64,000 nt of DNA from Aquabacterium fontiphilum (lineage in GTDB: Bacteria; Pseudomonadota; Gammaproteobacteria; Burkholderiales; Burkholderiaceae_C): the NCBI RefSeq assembly GCF_009909205.1, contig NZ_JAAAPN010000012.1:85838-149837 (forward strand), read 5' to 3'. The position numbers and the translations under genes were made by a program. How positions within the stretch are numbered: the stretch's first letter is position 1; every line of letters begins with the position of its first letter. The notes beneath the pieces were generated by a model, which was not told where the DNA came from, ran no database searches, and was given only the letters and a program-made list of their open reading frames with translations. Positions 1 to 7,820 of the stretch are shown here, in pieces.

Positions 1-39
1 TGTCAGGGCCAGGGCGTGGCCCGCCAGGGTATGACGCAT
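1..39 (-). CDS. Start of a secreted or membrane protein (5' fragment only)
   Basis: Only the first 13 codons lie inside the window; the gene runs off the left edge. The ATG is preceded by an AGAGG-type ribosome binding site about 7 bases upstream. The visible residues begin with a basic N-terminus followed by small and hydrophobic residues, as at the start of a signal peptide. It reads in the same direction as the PETase-like gene that begins at 1097, about 150 bases further upstream. Nothing more can be said about function. Confidence 0.45.
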   Translation of the reverse strand, partial: MRHTLAGHALALT

Positions 40-188
40 GGTGATCCTCTCTGAACATCGGTCTTGTGCAAACGGCCGCCGAACGTCGCCGGCGACACGT
101 GCACATGATCCACAGAGAGGTGTTTGCAGAGCGGCTTCGCCCCCTGACCTTGGGGGGCGAACTGACGCGCCTTATCCCGTCCAAATGG

Positions 189-1097
189 TTAGAAGCCCTG
201 GACCACGAAACGGCTGAACTCGCCCTGGTCGATGCCGCCTTTGACCATGGCGTCGTAGCGCATGTCGTTGTCGAGGAAGCGCTTGAGCCAGGCCACCGAC
301 GATTTGGCCATGGTGGTCTTCTGTGCCGCTGTGGCCAGGAAGGTGGCGCACAGGTGGCCCGCGCCACGCATTTCGATCTCGGCGCGCGGCAGGGCGGCGC
401 TCAGGCTGTTGTAGAACACGTCCGAGTGGGACTTGTTTGGCGCGATGCTGTCTTTCTCGCACGCCACGACCAGGGTGGGCGAGGCCACGCCAGTGAAGCT
501 CTTGGTGGTGTGCCACGGCTGCAGCGCGACCACGGCCTTGAGCGTGGGGTCGGCCACGGCGGCGCTCAACGAGGCGCCGCCTCCCATGGAGTTGCCCATG
601 ACGGCCCGGCGTGACGTGTCGGCCACGGGCGCGTAAGGCGCCGTGCCGCCCTGCGCGAGGGAGACCACATGCCGCAGGGCGCCCGCTGCCTGTTCTGCGC
701 GCTCGTCGGGGTAGTCACCGCGGCCGACCGTGTCCATGTTGACCACGACAAAGCCATGCGATGCCACACGGCTGACCAGCCAGTCGTACACGGCCTGGAA
801 GGCCAGGAAGCCCGGCACCATGACCACGACGCCAAAGGTCTCGCCCGGGGCCTTGGCCACCGGGTAATGCACGGTGGCACCACCGTAGTTGAAGGCTTTG
901 GCATCGGCCGTGGCGATCTTGTATGTGGCAGTTTGGTACGGGCCAGCCGGCGCAGTCAGCAGCGCCACGGTGGGGGCGGGGCCTTTGGCGTAGTCGGCGG
1001 CAATGGCGGGCGCCGAGAGGCAGGCTGCGGCCAGGGCCACAGTGGTGAAAGCAGCCCGCGCGGGGCTGAGCCATTGAGCAAGTCGTCGGGTGCGCAT
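189..1097 (-). CDS. PETase-like secreted polyester hydrolase (dienelactone hydrolase fold)
   Basis: A secreted alpha/beta hydrolase of 302 residues. The start was placed at the ATG behind a GGAG site; an in-frame ATG 60 bases upstream would put a polar stretch before the signal peptide. Residues 1-34 form a signal peptide ending near AIA-AD. Recalled alignment with Ideonella sakaiensis PETase gives nucleophile S170 in GNSMGG, D216 in ACEKDSIAP and H248 in GAGHLC. C213 and C250 match the cysteines of the extra active-site disulfide typical of PETase-type enzymes. The conserved aromatic W195 (PETase W185) is present. Differences are N169 for the Trp before the nucleophile, F97 for the oxyanion-hole Tyr, and L249 for Ser after the catalytic His. 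The C-terminal second disulfide is missing. Expected activity is hydrolysis of polyester or bulky ester bonds outside the cell. Activity on PET cannot be judged from sequence. Confidence 0.85.
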   Translation of the reverse strand: MRTRRLAQWLSPARAAFTTVALAAACLSAPAIAADYAKGPAPTVALLTAPAGPYQTATYKIATADAKAFNYGGATVHYPVAKAPGETFGVVVMVPGFLAFQAVYDWLVSRVASHGFVVVNMDTVGRGDYPDERAEQAAGALRHVVSLAQGGTAPYAPVADTSRRAVMGNSMGGGASLSAAVADPTLKAVVALQPWHTTKSFTGVASPTLVVACEKDSIAPNKSHSDVFYNSLSAALPRAEIEMRGAGHLCATFLATAAQKTTMAKSSVAWLKRFLDNDMRYDAMVKGGIDQGEFSRFVVQGF

Positions 1098-1226
1098 GGG
1101 TGGATGCTCCGGAAGCGATGATTTAACGCAGCATGTTATGGAGCGCGGCACGGTCACGCCATAGCCCTGTCGGCCAATCGTTCCCTTTGGCGGTTGGCGA
1201 TTTCCCTCGGGTGGGCTACCCGGCGC

Positions 1227-2141
1227 TCACCAGCCCGATGGTGCAGGCCCGCGCAGCGGGGCGAAGCGCGCGCTGAGGTGCTCGACAAAGGCCACCACCT
1301 TGGCCGACAGGTTCTTGCGCGCCGGGTAGACGGCATGGATGTCGGCACTGGGCGAACGCCACTCGGGCAGCACGGCGCGCAGGCGGCCCGAGCGCAGGTA
1401 AGGGGCAACGTGCCACTCCGAGCGCTGGAGGATGCCCAGGCCCTTGAGTGCCCAGGCCAGGGCCACCTCGCCGTCGTTCGTCGACACGGGGCTGGGCACC
1501 TTCACGCTCGCTCGCTGGTTGCCGTGCTGCAGCGTCCATTGCCCGAACACCTCGTCGCGTTCGCGGATGAAGATGCAGCGGTGCTGGCGCAGCGCCTGCG
1601 GCGAGTCGGGTACGCCATGACGTTGAAGGTAGCCGGGCGTGGCGACCAGCAGTCGGCGGTTGGGGGCCAGGCAGCGCGACGTGACGCGCGCGTCGGGCAC
1701 CTCGCCAAAGCGAATGCACACGTCGATGCCGTCTTCGACCAGTTGCAGCGGGCGGTCGGTCAGCTGAAGCTGCACCTCAACCTCGGGGTGGCGGGCGATG
1801 AACTCGGCCACGGCCGGGGCGATGAAGTGGCGCCCGAATCCAAATCCTGCGTTGACCCGGAGCAGCCCCCGCGGCACGGCGCGCCCGCCCGCGACGCGCT
1901 GCTCCAGCTCGTCCACATCGGCCAGCAGCCGCCGGCCCTCTTCCAGATACAGCTCGCCTTCGTGCGTGAGGGCAGCGCGGCGGGTGGTGCGGTTGAGCAG
2001 GCGCACCCCCAGTCGTGACTCGAGCGCGGCCAGCCGCCGACTCACTGCCGCTGTCGACAGCCCCAGCTCCTGCGCTGCGGCAGACAGGTTACGCGCCTGC
2101 GCCAGTGTGACGAAAAAGGCCATGTCCGCAATCGCGTTCAT
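1227..2141 (-). CDS. LysR-family transcriptional regulator
   Basis: A 304-residue LysR regulator. The winged helix-turn-helix occupies about residues 1-60 (LSAAAQELGLSTAAVSRRL, then LESRLGVRLLNRTTR). The remainder is the periplasmic-binding-protein-like effector domain. An upstream ATG adds 19 residues without homology to the family N-terminus, so the start at MNAIADMAFF is preferred. It is divergently placed from the TauE/SafE exporter gene with a spacer of about 73 bases, so it probably controls that gene and itself. A 12-base palindrome lies just before its start. The effector is unknown; the arrangement suggests a small organic or sulfur-containing anion, but that is a guess. Confidence 0.85.
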   Translation of the reverse strand: MNAIADMAFFVTLAQARNLSAAAQELGLSTAAVSRRLAALESRLGVRLLNRTTRRAALTHEGELYLEEGRRLLADVDELEQRVAGGRAVPRGLLRVNAGFGFGRHFIAPAVAEFIARHPEVEVQLQLTDRPLQLVEDGIDVCIRFGEVPDARVTSRCLAPNRRLLVATPGYLQRHGVPDSPQALRQHRCIFIRERDEVFGQWTLQHGNQRASVKVPSPVSTNDGEVALAWALKGLGILQRSEWHVAPYLRSGRLRAVLPEWRSPSADIHAVYPARKNLSAKVVAFVEHLSARFAPLRGPAPSGW

Positions 2142-2142
2142 T

Positions 2143-2154
2143 GTTGAGCTCAAC
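2143..2154. promoter_or_regulatory. Palindrome in the LysR/exporter divergent spacer
   Basis: GTTGAGCTCAAC is a perfect 12-base palindrome directly upstream of the LysR start and about 60 bases before the exporter start. LysR proteins usually bind T-N11-A dyads in such spacers, so this may be part of the autoregulatory site. A second, wider pair (TTGAA at 2166, TTCAA at 2194) flanks the rest of the spacer. Binding is inferred only. Confidence 0.35.
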
Positions 2155-2214
2155 GCAAGAATGATTTGAATACAGGCGGATTGTACTGTTGGGTTCAATG
2201 CCTAGACTGCCTCC

Positions 2215-2982
2215 ATGAACTTACTTCTGGACCATGGTGCTGCTTTGCTGGTCGACTTCGCGCTGGGCATGCTGCTCGGCGTGGTGGGCGGTGTGTTCGG
2301 CATCGGCGGCGGGCTGTTTGCCATTCCCGCGCTGGCGTCGGGCTTCGGGTTGGAGCAGCAACTCGCTCAGGGCACGGCGCTGGTCATGGTCGTGCCGAAC
2401 GTGATGCTGGGCTTTTGGCGCTACAAGCAGCGCAACCCGATTGCCATGGGGCCAGCGGCTGTGATGGGCGTGTGCGCCATGGTGTCGGCCTGGGCCACGG
2501 CCCGCTGGGCGGTGGCCATGGATGCGGCGCACCTGCGCGTGGCCTTCATCGCCTTCCTGCTCGGCCTGGTGCCCCTGATCGTATGGGGCGCACGCCGGGC
2601 GCAGACGCGCGCTGGCCAGGGGCCGGCGCGGCTGCAGCCAGTGTGGATGGGGCCGCTGGGCCTGTTCAGTGGCGTGTTCTCGGGCCTGTTCACTGTGGGC
2701 GGCGGGCTGGTAACCACCCCGGTGCTGACCGGGGTCCTGCGGGTGCAGCGTCAGACGCTGGCGCAAGGGTTGTCGCTGGCCGCCGTGACACCGGGCGCGG
2801 TGGCCGCCCTCTGGACCTATGCCGCTGCGGGGCAGGTGGACTGGGCCACAGGCGTGCCATTGGCCATCGGCGGCTTGCTCAGCATCTCCTGGGGCGTGGC
2901 CCTGGCCCACCGGCTCCCTGAGGCGTGGCTCCGGGCCATGTTCTGCGCCGTGCTGGTGCTGACGGCGGGTTGGATGGTCTGA
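2215..2982 (+). CDS. TauE/SafE family membrane exporter
   Basis: A 255-residue integral membrane protein of the TauE/SafE (DUF81) family, which exports sulfite, sulfoacetate or other organic anions. The two family repeats are visible: an N-terminal GGVFGIGGGLFAIPAL segment and a second half with FSGLFTVGGGLVTTPVL. About seven to eight hydrophobic segments are spread along the chain, which matches the family's usual length of about 250. The gene faces away from a LysR regulator, a common arrangement for a regulated exporter. The substrate cannot be read from sequence. Confidence 0.88.
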   Translation: MNLLLDHGAALLVDFALGMLLGVVGGVFGIGGGLFAIPALASGFGLEQQLAQGTALVMVVPNVMLGFWRYKQRNPIAMGPAAVMGVCAMVSAWATARWAVAMDAAHLRVAFIAFLLGLVPLIVWGARRAQTRAGQGPARLQPVWMGPLGLFSGVFSGLFTVGGGLVTTPVLTGVLRVQRQTLAQGLSLAAVTPGAVAALWTYAAAGQVDWATGVPLAIGGLLSISWGVALAHRLPEAWLRAMFCAVLVLTAGWMV

Positions 2983-3093
2983 ACACCGCTGCAGGCCGGC
3001 CCATCCCGCAACAGGGTCTTTTGGCTTGCCGCGACACGGTTTTGACGTCACCATCCGCACACATTCAGCAACACACGGAGAGGTCGGTGCGCG

Positions 3094-3573
3094 ATGGAAA
3101 CAATTCTGGCGATCACAGCGGTGGCGATGGTGCTGCTGGGGCTGGCGGGCGTGATCCTGCCCCTGCTGCCGGGTACACCGCTTGTGTTCGGCGGCTTGTG
3201 GCTCGCGGCCTGGCTGGGCAGTTATGAGCGTGTGAGCGGCTGGACGGTGCTCGCCCTGGGCAGTTTGGCGGCCCTGGCCTGGTTGGCCGACTACCTGGCG
3301 GCGGCGGTGCTGGTCAAACGCGCAGGCGGCACGAACTCGGCGGCAACAGGCGCTGGGCTAGGTGCCCTGTTGGGTTTTGTCGCAGGTCTGCCCGGGCTCA
3401 TTCTGGGGCCGGTGGCGGGCGCATCGGCCGGGCAGTGGCGCAGTCAGCGCGACGTGGGCGCGGCGGCGCGCGTGGGCCTCGTGGCCGGCCTCGGCTTCGT
3501 GGCGGCCACGGCGGTGAAGCTCGTGGTCGCCTTGGTGATGATCGTCGTGTTTGCGCTCGCCTGGTGGCGCTGA
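3094..3573 (+). CDS. DUF456 membrane protein
   Basis: A 159-residue, very hydrophobic protein with the DUF456 pattern: an N-terminal LLGLAGVILPLLPGTPLVFGG segment, a central acidic WLADYLAA helix, and glycine-rich C-terminal membrane helices (LGALLGFVAGLPGLILGPVAG). Four or five membrane segments are likely. A GGAGAGG-type ribosome binding site lies about a dozen bases upstream of the ATG. It follows the exporter gene by about 110 bases in the same direction and may be cotranscribed. The family has no established function. Confidence 0.8.
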   Translation: METILAITAVAMVLLGLAGVILPLLPGTPLVFGGLWLAAWLGSYERVSGWTVLALGSLAALAWLADYLAAAVLVKRAGGTNSAATGAGLGALLGFVAGLPGLILGPVAGASAGQWRSQRDVGAAARVGLVAGLGFVAATAVKLVVALVMIVVFALAWWR

Positions 3574-3611
3574 GCGGCCGGCGGGTGCTCGGGGCGGAGC
3601 CCTGGGTGCAT

Positions 3612-4079
3612 TCAGGGGCAGCGGGCGACGTCGGTGGTCACGAAGGCCACCTGGTTGCCTACGCGCGCGCGCGCTGATGCGCACACCAGCGGCTGGCCCG
3701 GCGCGACGAGTTGCTCGCCGGTGGCGCAACGCTCGGCATCATGACACGAGCGCGTTTCGCGGTTGGCCGGCCAGCGGGGCAGCCAACTGACGTGCAGCGC
3801 ATCTACCCGCCGGGCAGCGCCGTCGGTGTCGCAGCCACCATCCGTGACCGAGGCTTCGATCTGCTGCTTGCCGTATGCGCCCCTGAACTGGTCTTGATGG
3901 CGCAGGCGCAGGCAAAAGGGTTGGGCATGTGCGGTGGAGATCAGTTCGACCGACAAGCTCTGGCTGGGCGCGCGGTGCTCGGCATCCTGGCTGAGTTGCG
4001 GCAGGGCGCAGCCGCTCAGCAGGGCGGCTGCGAGAAGGCAGGCCAGAAGATTCGGGTGGGAGCTCGGGTGTGCGCGCAT
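3612..4079 (-). CDS. Small predicted lipoprotein, unknown function
   Basis: A 155-residue protein. Its first 24 residues form a lipoprotein signal with a clear lipobox (LLSGC), so it is predicted to be lipid-anchored. The mature part is polar and has several cysteines, including pairs near GGCDTDG and SCHDAERC that could form disulfides. No family is recognised. It is transcribed toward the DUF456 gene, with which it converges. The start codon lies inside a 16-base alternating purine-pyrimidine palindrome, and a CG-repeat run of similar character occurs near the 3' end of the gene. Confidence 0.6.
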   Translation of the reverse strand: MRAHPSSHPNLLACLLAAALLSGCALPQLSQDAEHRAPSQSLSVELISTAHAQPFCLRLRHQDQFRGAYGKQQIEASVTDGGCDTDGAARRVDALHVSWLPRWPANRETRSCHDAERCATGEQLVAPGQPLVCASARARVGNQVAFVTTDVARCP

Positions 4080-4086
4080 GCGCGCA
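4071..4086. repeat. 16-base alternating purine-pyrimidine palindrome
   Basis: TGCGCGCATGCGCGCA is a perfect palindrome and strictly alternates pyrimidine and purine. It covers the start codon of the lipoprotein gene. A related run of alternating CG lies at about 3662-3672 near the other end of the same gene. Such sequence can adopt left-handed DNA or a cruciform, and could hide the translation start in RNA. Confidence 0.6.
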
Positions 4087-4143
4087 TCATTGCGCGTGCG
4101 GAGCGATTGCGTGCGGAAAACAGTCGGGCAAATCCCCGGCTGT

Positions 4144-4821
4144 TCAGGCTGCAGCCTGCTCCGATGCGGTGGGTGATGCCGCTTCGTGGCTGGTCACCGG
4201 GCGCACTTTGTTGCGGGGCTGACGGCGCTTGCGCCGTGCGTTGACTTCGTTGTCGTGCTGAGCGCGGCGGGCCACCACTTCCGCGCGGAACAGGCCGGCG
4301 ATGCGCGGCCGCAGCAGCGCGAAGACCACCACCAGCGACAACGTCAGCATGGTCGCGTACAGCGTCATGAAATCACTGTAGGTGAACAGCCGGGCCAGCG
4401 GCTTGGCCATGCCCAGAAACGCGGCGTACATCCAGGATGCGCCGCTGACGGCAGCCAGCGCGGCCGACAGGTTCACCATGCGCTTGAACGAAGCGCCTGG
4501 CTCCGCAAGTTGGCCAAAGAAGTAGCGATGCAGCAGGTAGCCATTGACGGTCAGCACACACACCACCGTGATCTTGGATAACAGCTTGGCTCGGGACGTG
4601 ATGGCCTCCAACTGAAAGCCGGTGTCGATCGCGATGATGGCTGCCCCCGTGATCCACAGGCCAATCAGCGCCCCCATCACCAGCTTGCTGGCCCAGGCCA
4701 ACAAGCCCCGATCCACGCGCTTGCCCTTGAACAAAGACAAGTCGGCGTAGGCAATGCCCACGGCGGCAATGACGAAGCTGCCGACGTGCAACATCACCAA
4801 CAGCATGCGCTCGATTTCCAT
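4144..4821 (-). CDS. Integral membrane protein, unknown function
   Basis: A 225-residue protein with about six hydrophobic helices. The start was set at MEIERMLLVML because it has a GGGAG site at the right distance; a longer in-frame start gives a polar 40-residue lead. Membrane segments include LLVMLHVGSFVIAAVGIAYA near the start and FMTLYATMLTLSLVVVFALL near residue 180. The C-terminus is basic then alanine-rich (RRKRRQPRNK), probably cytoplasmic. No catalytic motif is seen. It lies downstream of the alpha/beta hydrolase on the same strand with about 150 bases between, containing a strong inverted repeat. Confidence 0.6.
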   Translation of the reverse strand: MEIERMLLVMLHVGSFVIAAVGIAYADLSLFKGKRVDRGLLAWASKLVMGALIGLWITGAAIIAIDTGFQLEAITSRAKLLSKITVVCVLTVNGYLLHRYFFGQLAEPGASFKRMVNLSAALAAVSGASWMYAAFLGMAKPLARLFTYSDFMTLYATMLTLSLVVVFALLRPRIAGLFRAEVVARRAQHDNEVNARRKRRQPRNKVRPVTSHEAASPTASEQAAA

Positions 4822-4936
4822 GTGTGCCACTCCCGTAACGATCGCTGATGACAGCAGCGTCTCGTGACACTTTGCACGTTTGGCGTCGCCTCGTGGCGTC
4901 ATTTGCAAACAGTTGTGTCCGGAAAGGACAAGGTGT

Positions 4937-4967
4937 TGCATCTGCTTGCAACTGCGGTGCAGATGCA
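4937..4967. repeat. 9-bp inverted repeat after the hydrolase stop codon
   Basis: TGCATCTGC and GCAGATGCA are perfect 9-base arms separated by 13 bases. The repeat ends one base from the stop codon of the hydrolase gene and sits about 115 bases upstream of the membrane protein start, both on the minus strand. There is no T-run on either side, so it is not a typical intrinsic terminator. It could be an operator for the membrane protein gene or a mRNA-stabilising hairpin. Confidence 0.5.
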
Positions 4968-4968
4968 G

Positions 4969-5868
4969 TCAACCGTTCACACCCGCCGGTGGGATGGCCG
5001 CCAGGAAAGCGGTTACAGCCGAGGCGGCCTCCTCCGGCCGCTCCTGCATGAAACAGTGGCCACCGGGCATCTGGCTGGCGCTGACCACCGGGTTGACCAG
5101 TTGCCAGCGCGCGACTGATTCTTCGATGAAGGGGAAAGTCCTTTCTGCGCGCAGGACCAGTGTGGGCGTGCGAACACGGCCGAGGTGGTGCCACAAGCGC
5201 TCTGGCGCCGAGCTGAATACCTCCGCCTCACGCTCAGGGCGGCATTTGAGGACCACGCCCCCCTCTGGTGCTGGGCCCAGCGCGTGGGTGACGAAGGCGT
5301 CCAGCGCCGCGTCCGACCACCCCTTGTAGACGCCGCGCCCCACCAGCGAGGCACGTGCGGAGGCGCGGTCTGGCCAGTGAGCTCGGCGGGCGCGTGCCTG
5401 CCGGGCCAGTGGGGTGAAACGGGTCATGCCGGTGGCTTCGGCCACGCTCATGCCCATCAGCATGGCGGGCGTGAACAGCACGGGGTCAAGCAGGGCGGCG
5501 CGCTGAAACAGCCCGGGGTGTTGGGCCAGCATGAGGCTGGTCAGCACGCCGCCGAAGCTGTGTCCCGCCGCCACCTTCGGCACGTCAGCGAATGCCTGAC
5601 CTTGTGCGCGAAGGGCGTCTACCGCCCACTCCGCGTTGCGGTTCCATCCGGCAAACGCGCCACCGTGGTCGCTGTCGCCGTGACCTTGAACGTCACACAG
5701 CCACAGGTCGAAATGCGCGGCGAGGTGAGCCAGCATGGGCTCGTACATCCGGCTGCAAAAGCCATTGCCGTGAAGGAAGTGCAGCAGTGGTTTGCCCGAG
5801 GGTGGGGTGTGCCAGCCACGCAGGGTAAAGCCGTCGTCGACGGGATGGGCCCAGGGAAGAAACTGCAT
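4969..5868 (-). CDS. Alpha/beta hydrolase
   Basis: A cytoplasmic alpha/beta hydrolase of about 299 residues with no signal peptide. Visible motifs are the oxyanion-hole HGNGF, the strand-end DVQGHGDSD, the nucleophile elbow GHSFGG and a late His in GGHCFMQE, giving a Ser-His pair with an acidic residue between. The start at MQFLPW is preferred; a start 21 bases upstream is possible. It diverges from the TetR gene across about 50 bases, so the TetR protein may also affect it. The substrate is unknown; esterase or lactonase activity fits the fold. Confidence 0.75.
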   Translation of the reverse strand: MQFLPWAHPVDDGFTLRGWHTPPSGKPLLHFLHGNGFCSRMYEPMLAHLAAHFDLWLCDVQGHGDSDHGGAFAGWNRNAEWAVDALRAQGQAFADVPKVAAGHSFGGVLTSLMLAQHPGLFQRAALLDPVLFTPAMLMGMSVAEATGMTRFTPLARQARARRAHWPDRASARASLVGRGVYKGWSDAALDAFVTHALGPAPEGGVVLKCRPEREAEVFSSAPERLWHHLGRVRTPTLVLRAERTFPFIEESVARWQLVNPVVSASQMPGGHCFMQERPEEAASAVTAFLAAIPPAGVNG

Positions 5869-5919
5869 GGCGGCGATTGTGCCGTGCATGCCGCGAGGTT
5901 TCGCGTTACCATCGCAGCC

Positions 5920-6633
5920 ATGAAAATCAATCAAGCGCTTGATTTGTCAGCGGAGAGGGTGGGCGACGGGCCTGTGCCCGGGCAGGACAGGGGGGTGCGT
6001 GCGCGCGAGCGCCTGTTGCAAGAGGCGACACGCCTGTTCGCCGAGAAGGGTTTTGCACGCGCCTCCACGCGCGAGATCTGCCAGGCCGCCGGCCAGAACG
6101 TCGCCTCGATTCACTACTACTTCGGTGACAAGGCGGGGCTGTACCGAGCGGTGCTGTCGCAGCCCATTGAGCTGATTCAGCAGGAGCTTGGCCAGTTTGA
6201 CGATCCGGCACTGACGCTGCACGAGGCACTGCGCCGCCTGCTGGGGGCGTTTCTGTGTCCGCCCGCAGCGGGTGAGCCGGTGGATCCCACCATGCGGCTG
6301 TACCTGCGCGAAATGGTCGAGCCCAGCGGCGCCTTTCGTGACGTGGTGGCGGAACTGGTCACACCCTTGCACGAGCGGGTGGTGGCCTTGCTGGCCCGCC
6401 ATGTCGGCGTGACACAGCCGGATGACGCCTTGCACCAGCTGGCTTTCGCCTTGTCGGCGATGGCACACGACTACGGCATGTCACGACCGTTCATGGACGC
6501 CCTGGCGCCTGGCTTGCTCCACGGCGACGGCGCGGTGGAGCGGGTGCTGGATCGGTTGGTGGCCTATGCCACAGCCTTGATTGAATGCGAACGACAGGCG
6601 CGTGCCCGAGCGGGCGTGGCGCACAACGGATGA
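5920..6633 (+). CDS. TetR-family repressor of the adjacent efflux operon (CecR-like)
   Basis: A 237-residue TetR regulator. The helix-turn-helix lies at about residues 45-75 (STREICQAAGQNVASIHYYFGDKAGLYRAVL contains the recognition helix). The C-terminal half resembles the DUF1956/CecR type (MRLYLREMVEPSGAF). The ATG was chosen because the longer open frame upstream is only antisense to the divergent hydrolase. A perfect 16-base palindrome overlaps codons 4-9, consistent with autorepression. The gene is followed closely by the efflux fusion-protein gene, so it probably represses an operon of itself, the fusion protein and the RND pump. Inducer unknown. Confidence 0.85.
   Translation: MKINQALDLSAERVGDGPVPGQDRGVRARERLLQEATRLFAEKGFARASTREICQAAGQNVASIHYYFGDKAGLYRAVLSQPIELIQQELGQFDDPALTLHEALRRLLGAFLCPPAAGEPVDPTMRLYLREMVEPSGAFRDVVAELVTPLHERVVALLARHVGVTQPDDALHQLAFALSAMAHDYGMSRPFMDALAPGLLHGDGAVERVLDRLVAYATALIECERQARARAGVAHNG
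5929..5944. promoter_or_regulatory. Probable TetR operator over its own start region
   Basis: AATCAAGCGCTTGATT is a perfect 16-base palindrome located just downstream of the TetR start codon. It is more AT-rich than the surroundings. TetR/CecR-type proteins bind palindromes of this size. Position inside the first codons would block transcription or translation of the whole operon, and is also close to the start of the divergent hydrolase. Confidence 0.5.
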
Positions 6634-6641
6634 GGAACACG

Positions 6642-7820
6642 ATGACGGCGGAAAGCAAAACGACGTGGTGGCGGGATCAATGGCACTGGCTGGCGCTGGC
6701 TGCCGCAGGCGTGGCGGGGCTCGTGTGGTTCCAGTCGCATGCCCAGGCCGGTCGCGGCGACGAGCCGGCGGCGCGCGCGGTGCCCGTGGCGCAGGGGGCT
6801 TCACGCCCCGTGAAAGCGGCGCTCAGCGTGTCGGCTGTCGTGCCGCAACAGGCTCAGTGGGCGGTCGAACTCACCGCCAACGGGGCCATTGCCGCCTGGC
6901 AGGAAGCGGTGGTGGGGGCGGAGCTGGCCGGGCAGCGCCTGGCTCAGGTCCAGGTCAATGTGGGTGATCCGGTGCGCAAGGGCCAAGTGCTGGCCTTGCT
7001 GGCCAGCGAGGCCGTGCGCGCCGATGTGCAGAACGCCGAGGCCGCATTGCAGGAGGCCGAGGCCCTGGCGGCTGAGGCGCGCGCGAATGCGGACCGGGCG
7101 CGAGCCTTGCGCGAAAGCCAGGCCATGAGTGCCCAGGAGGCCCAACGCGCGATCACGGCCGAGCAGACGGCGGTGGCACGTGTGAACTCGGCGCGGGCGC
7201 AGTTGGCGTCGCAACGCGTGCGGCTGGCCCAGGCACGGGTGCTGGCGCCGGATGATGGCGTGATTTCGGCGAGGCAGGCCACCGTGGGGGCGGTCGTGCA
7301 GCCAGGACAGGAGCTGTTCCGGCTGATTCGCCAGAACCGGCTGGAGTGGCGGGCTGAACTGCCCTCGGCTGATCTGGCGCGGGTGCGGCCTGGCATGAAG
7401 GCCTGGGCCACGCCGCCGGGGGGACAGACTGTGGAGGGCCGGGTGCGCATGGTGGCGCCCACGGTGGACGCCGGCACCCGCAATGGCCTGGTTTATGTCG
7501 ATCTGCCGGCATCGGCCCTGCAGGCGGGCGCCCGTGCCGGCATGTTCGCCCCGGGCCGTGTGGCCGTGGGGCAGGGCGGGGGGCTCACGCTGCCGCAGAC
7601 GGCCGTGTTGCTGCGCGATGGGTTCTCGTATGTGTTCCGCATCGAGCCCGCGGGCACCGTGGCCCAGACCAAGGTGCAGATCGGTCGCCGGCAGGGTGAC
7701 CGCATCGAAGTGGTGTCCGGTCTGGATGCGCGCGCCCAGGTGGTGGCCTCTGGCGTGGCCTTCCTCACCGACGGTGATGTGGTGCGCGTGGTGGCTGCGC
7801 CTGCGAAAGGCAAGCCATGA
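6642..7820 (+). CDS. RND efflux periplasmic adaptor (membrane fusion protein)
   Basis: A 392-residue adaptor of the HlyD/AcrA type. The N-terminus has a membrane anchor or uncleaved signal (LALAAAGVAGLVWF). It is followed by a lipoyl-like half (GQRLAQVQVNVGDPVRKGQVLALL), an alanine- and glutamate-rich helical hairpin at about residues 120-190, the second lipoyl half (APDDGVISARQATVGAVVQPG) and beta-barrel domains. The ATG was chosen because GAGGA lies five bases before it; an ATG overlapping the TetR stop lies 12 bases earlier. It joins the RND pump in the inner membrane to an outer-membrane channel. Its stop overlaps the pump start as ATGA. Confidence 0.88.
   Translation: MTAESKTTWWRDQWHWLALAAAGVAGLVWFQSHAQAGRGDEPAARAVPVAQGASRPVKAALSVSAVVPQQAQWAVELTANGAIAAWQEAVVGAELAGQRLAQVQVNVGDPVRKGQVLALLASEAVRADVQNAEAALQEAEALAAEARANADRARALRESQAMSAQEAQRAITAEQTAVARVNSARAQLASQRVRLAQARVLAPDDGVISARQATVGAVVQPGQELFRLIRQNRLEWRAELPSADLARVRPGMKAWATPPGGQTVEGRVRMVAPTVDAGTRNGLVYVDLPASALQAGARAGMFAPGRVAVGQGGGLTLPQTAVLLRDGFSYVFRIEPAGTVAQTKVQIGRRQGDRIEVVSGLDARAQVVASGVAFLTDGDVVRVVAAPAKGKP

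Noticed and set aside
46..120. CCTCTCTG / CAGAGAGG inverted repeat upstream of the partial first gene
   Set aside because: Arms are short and 59 bases apart; likely chance.
2983..3093. TTGACG at 3042-3047 as a promoter for the DUF456 gene
   Set aside because: No acceptable -10 at 16-18 bases downstream.
5185..5919. Long in-frame extension upstream of the TetR gene
   Set aside because: It runs antisense to the divergent hydrolase and has no TetR-family or other protein pattern; the internal ATG fits the family start.
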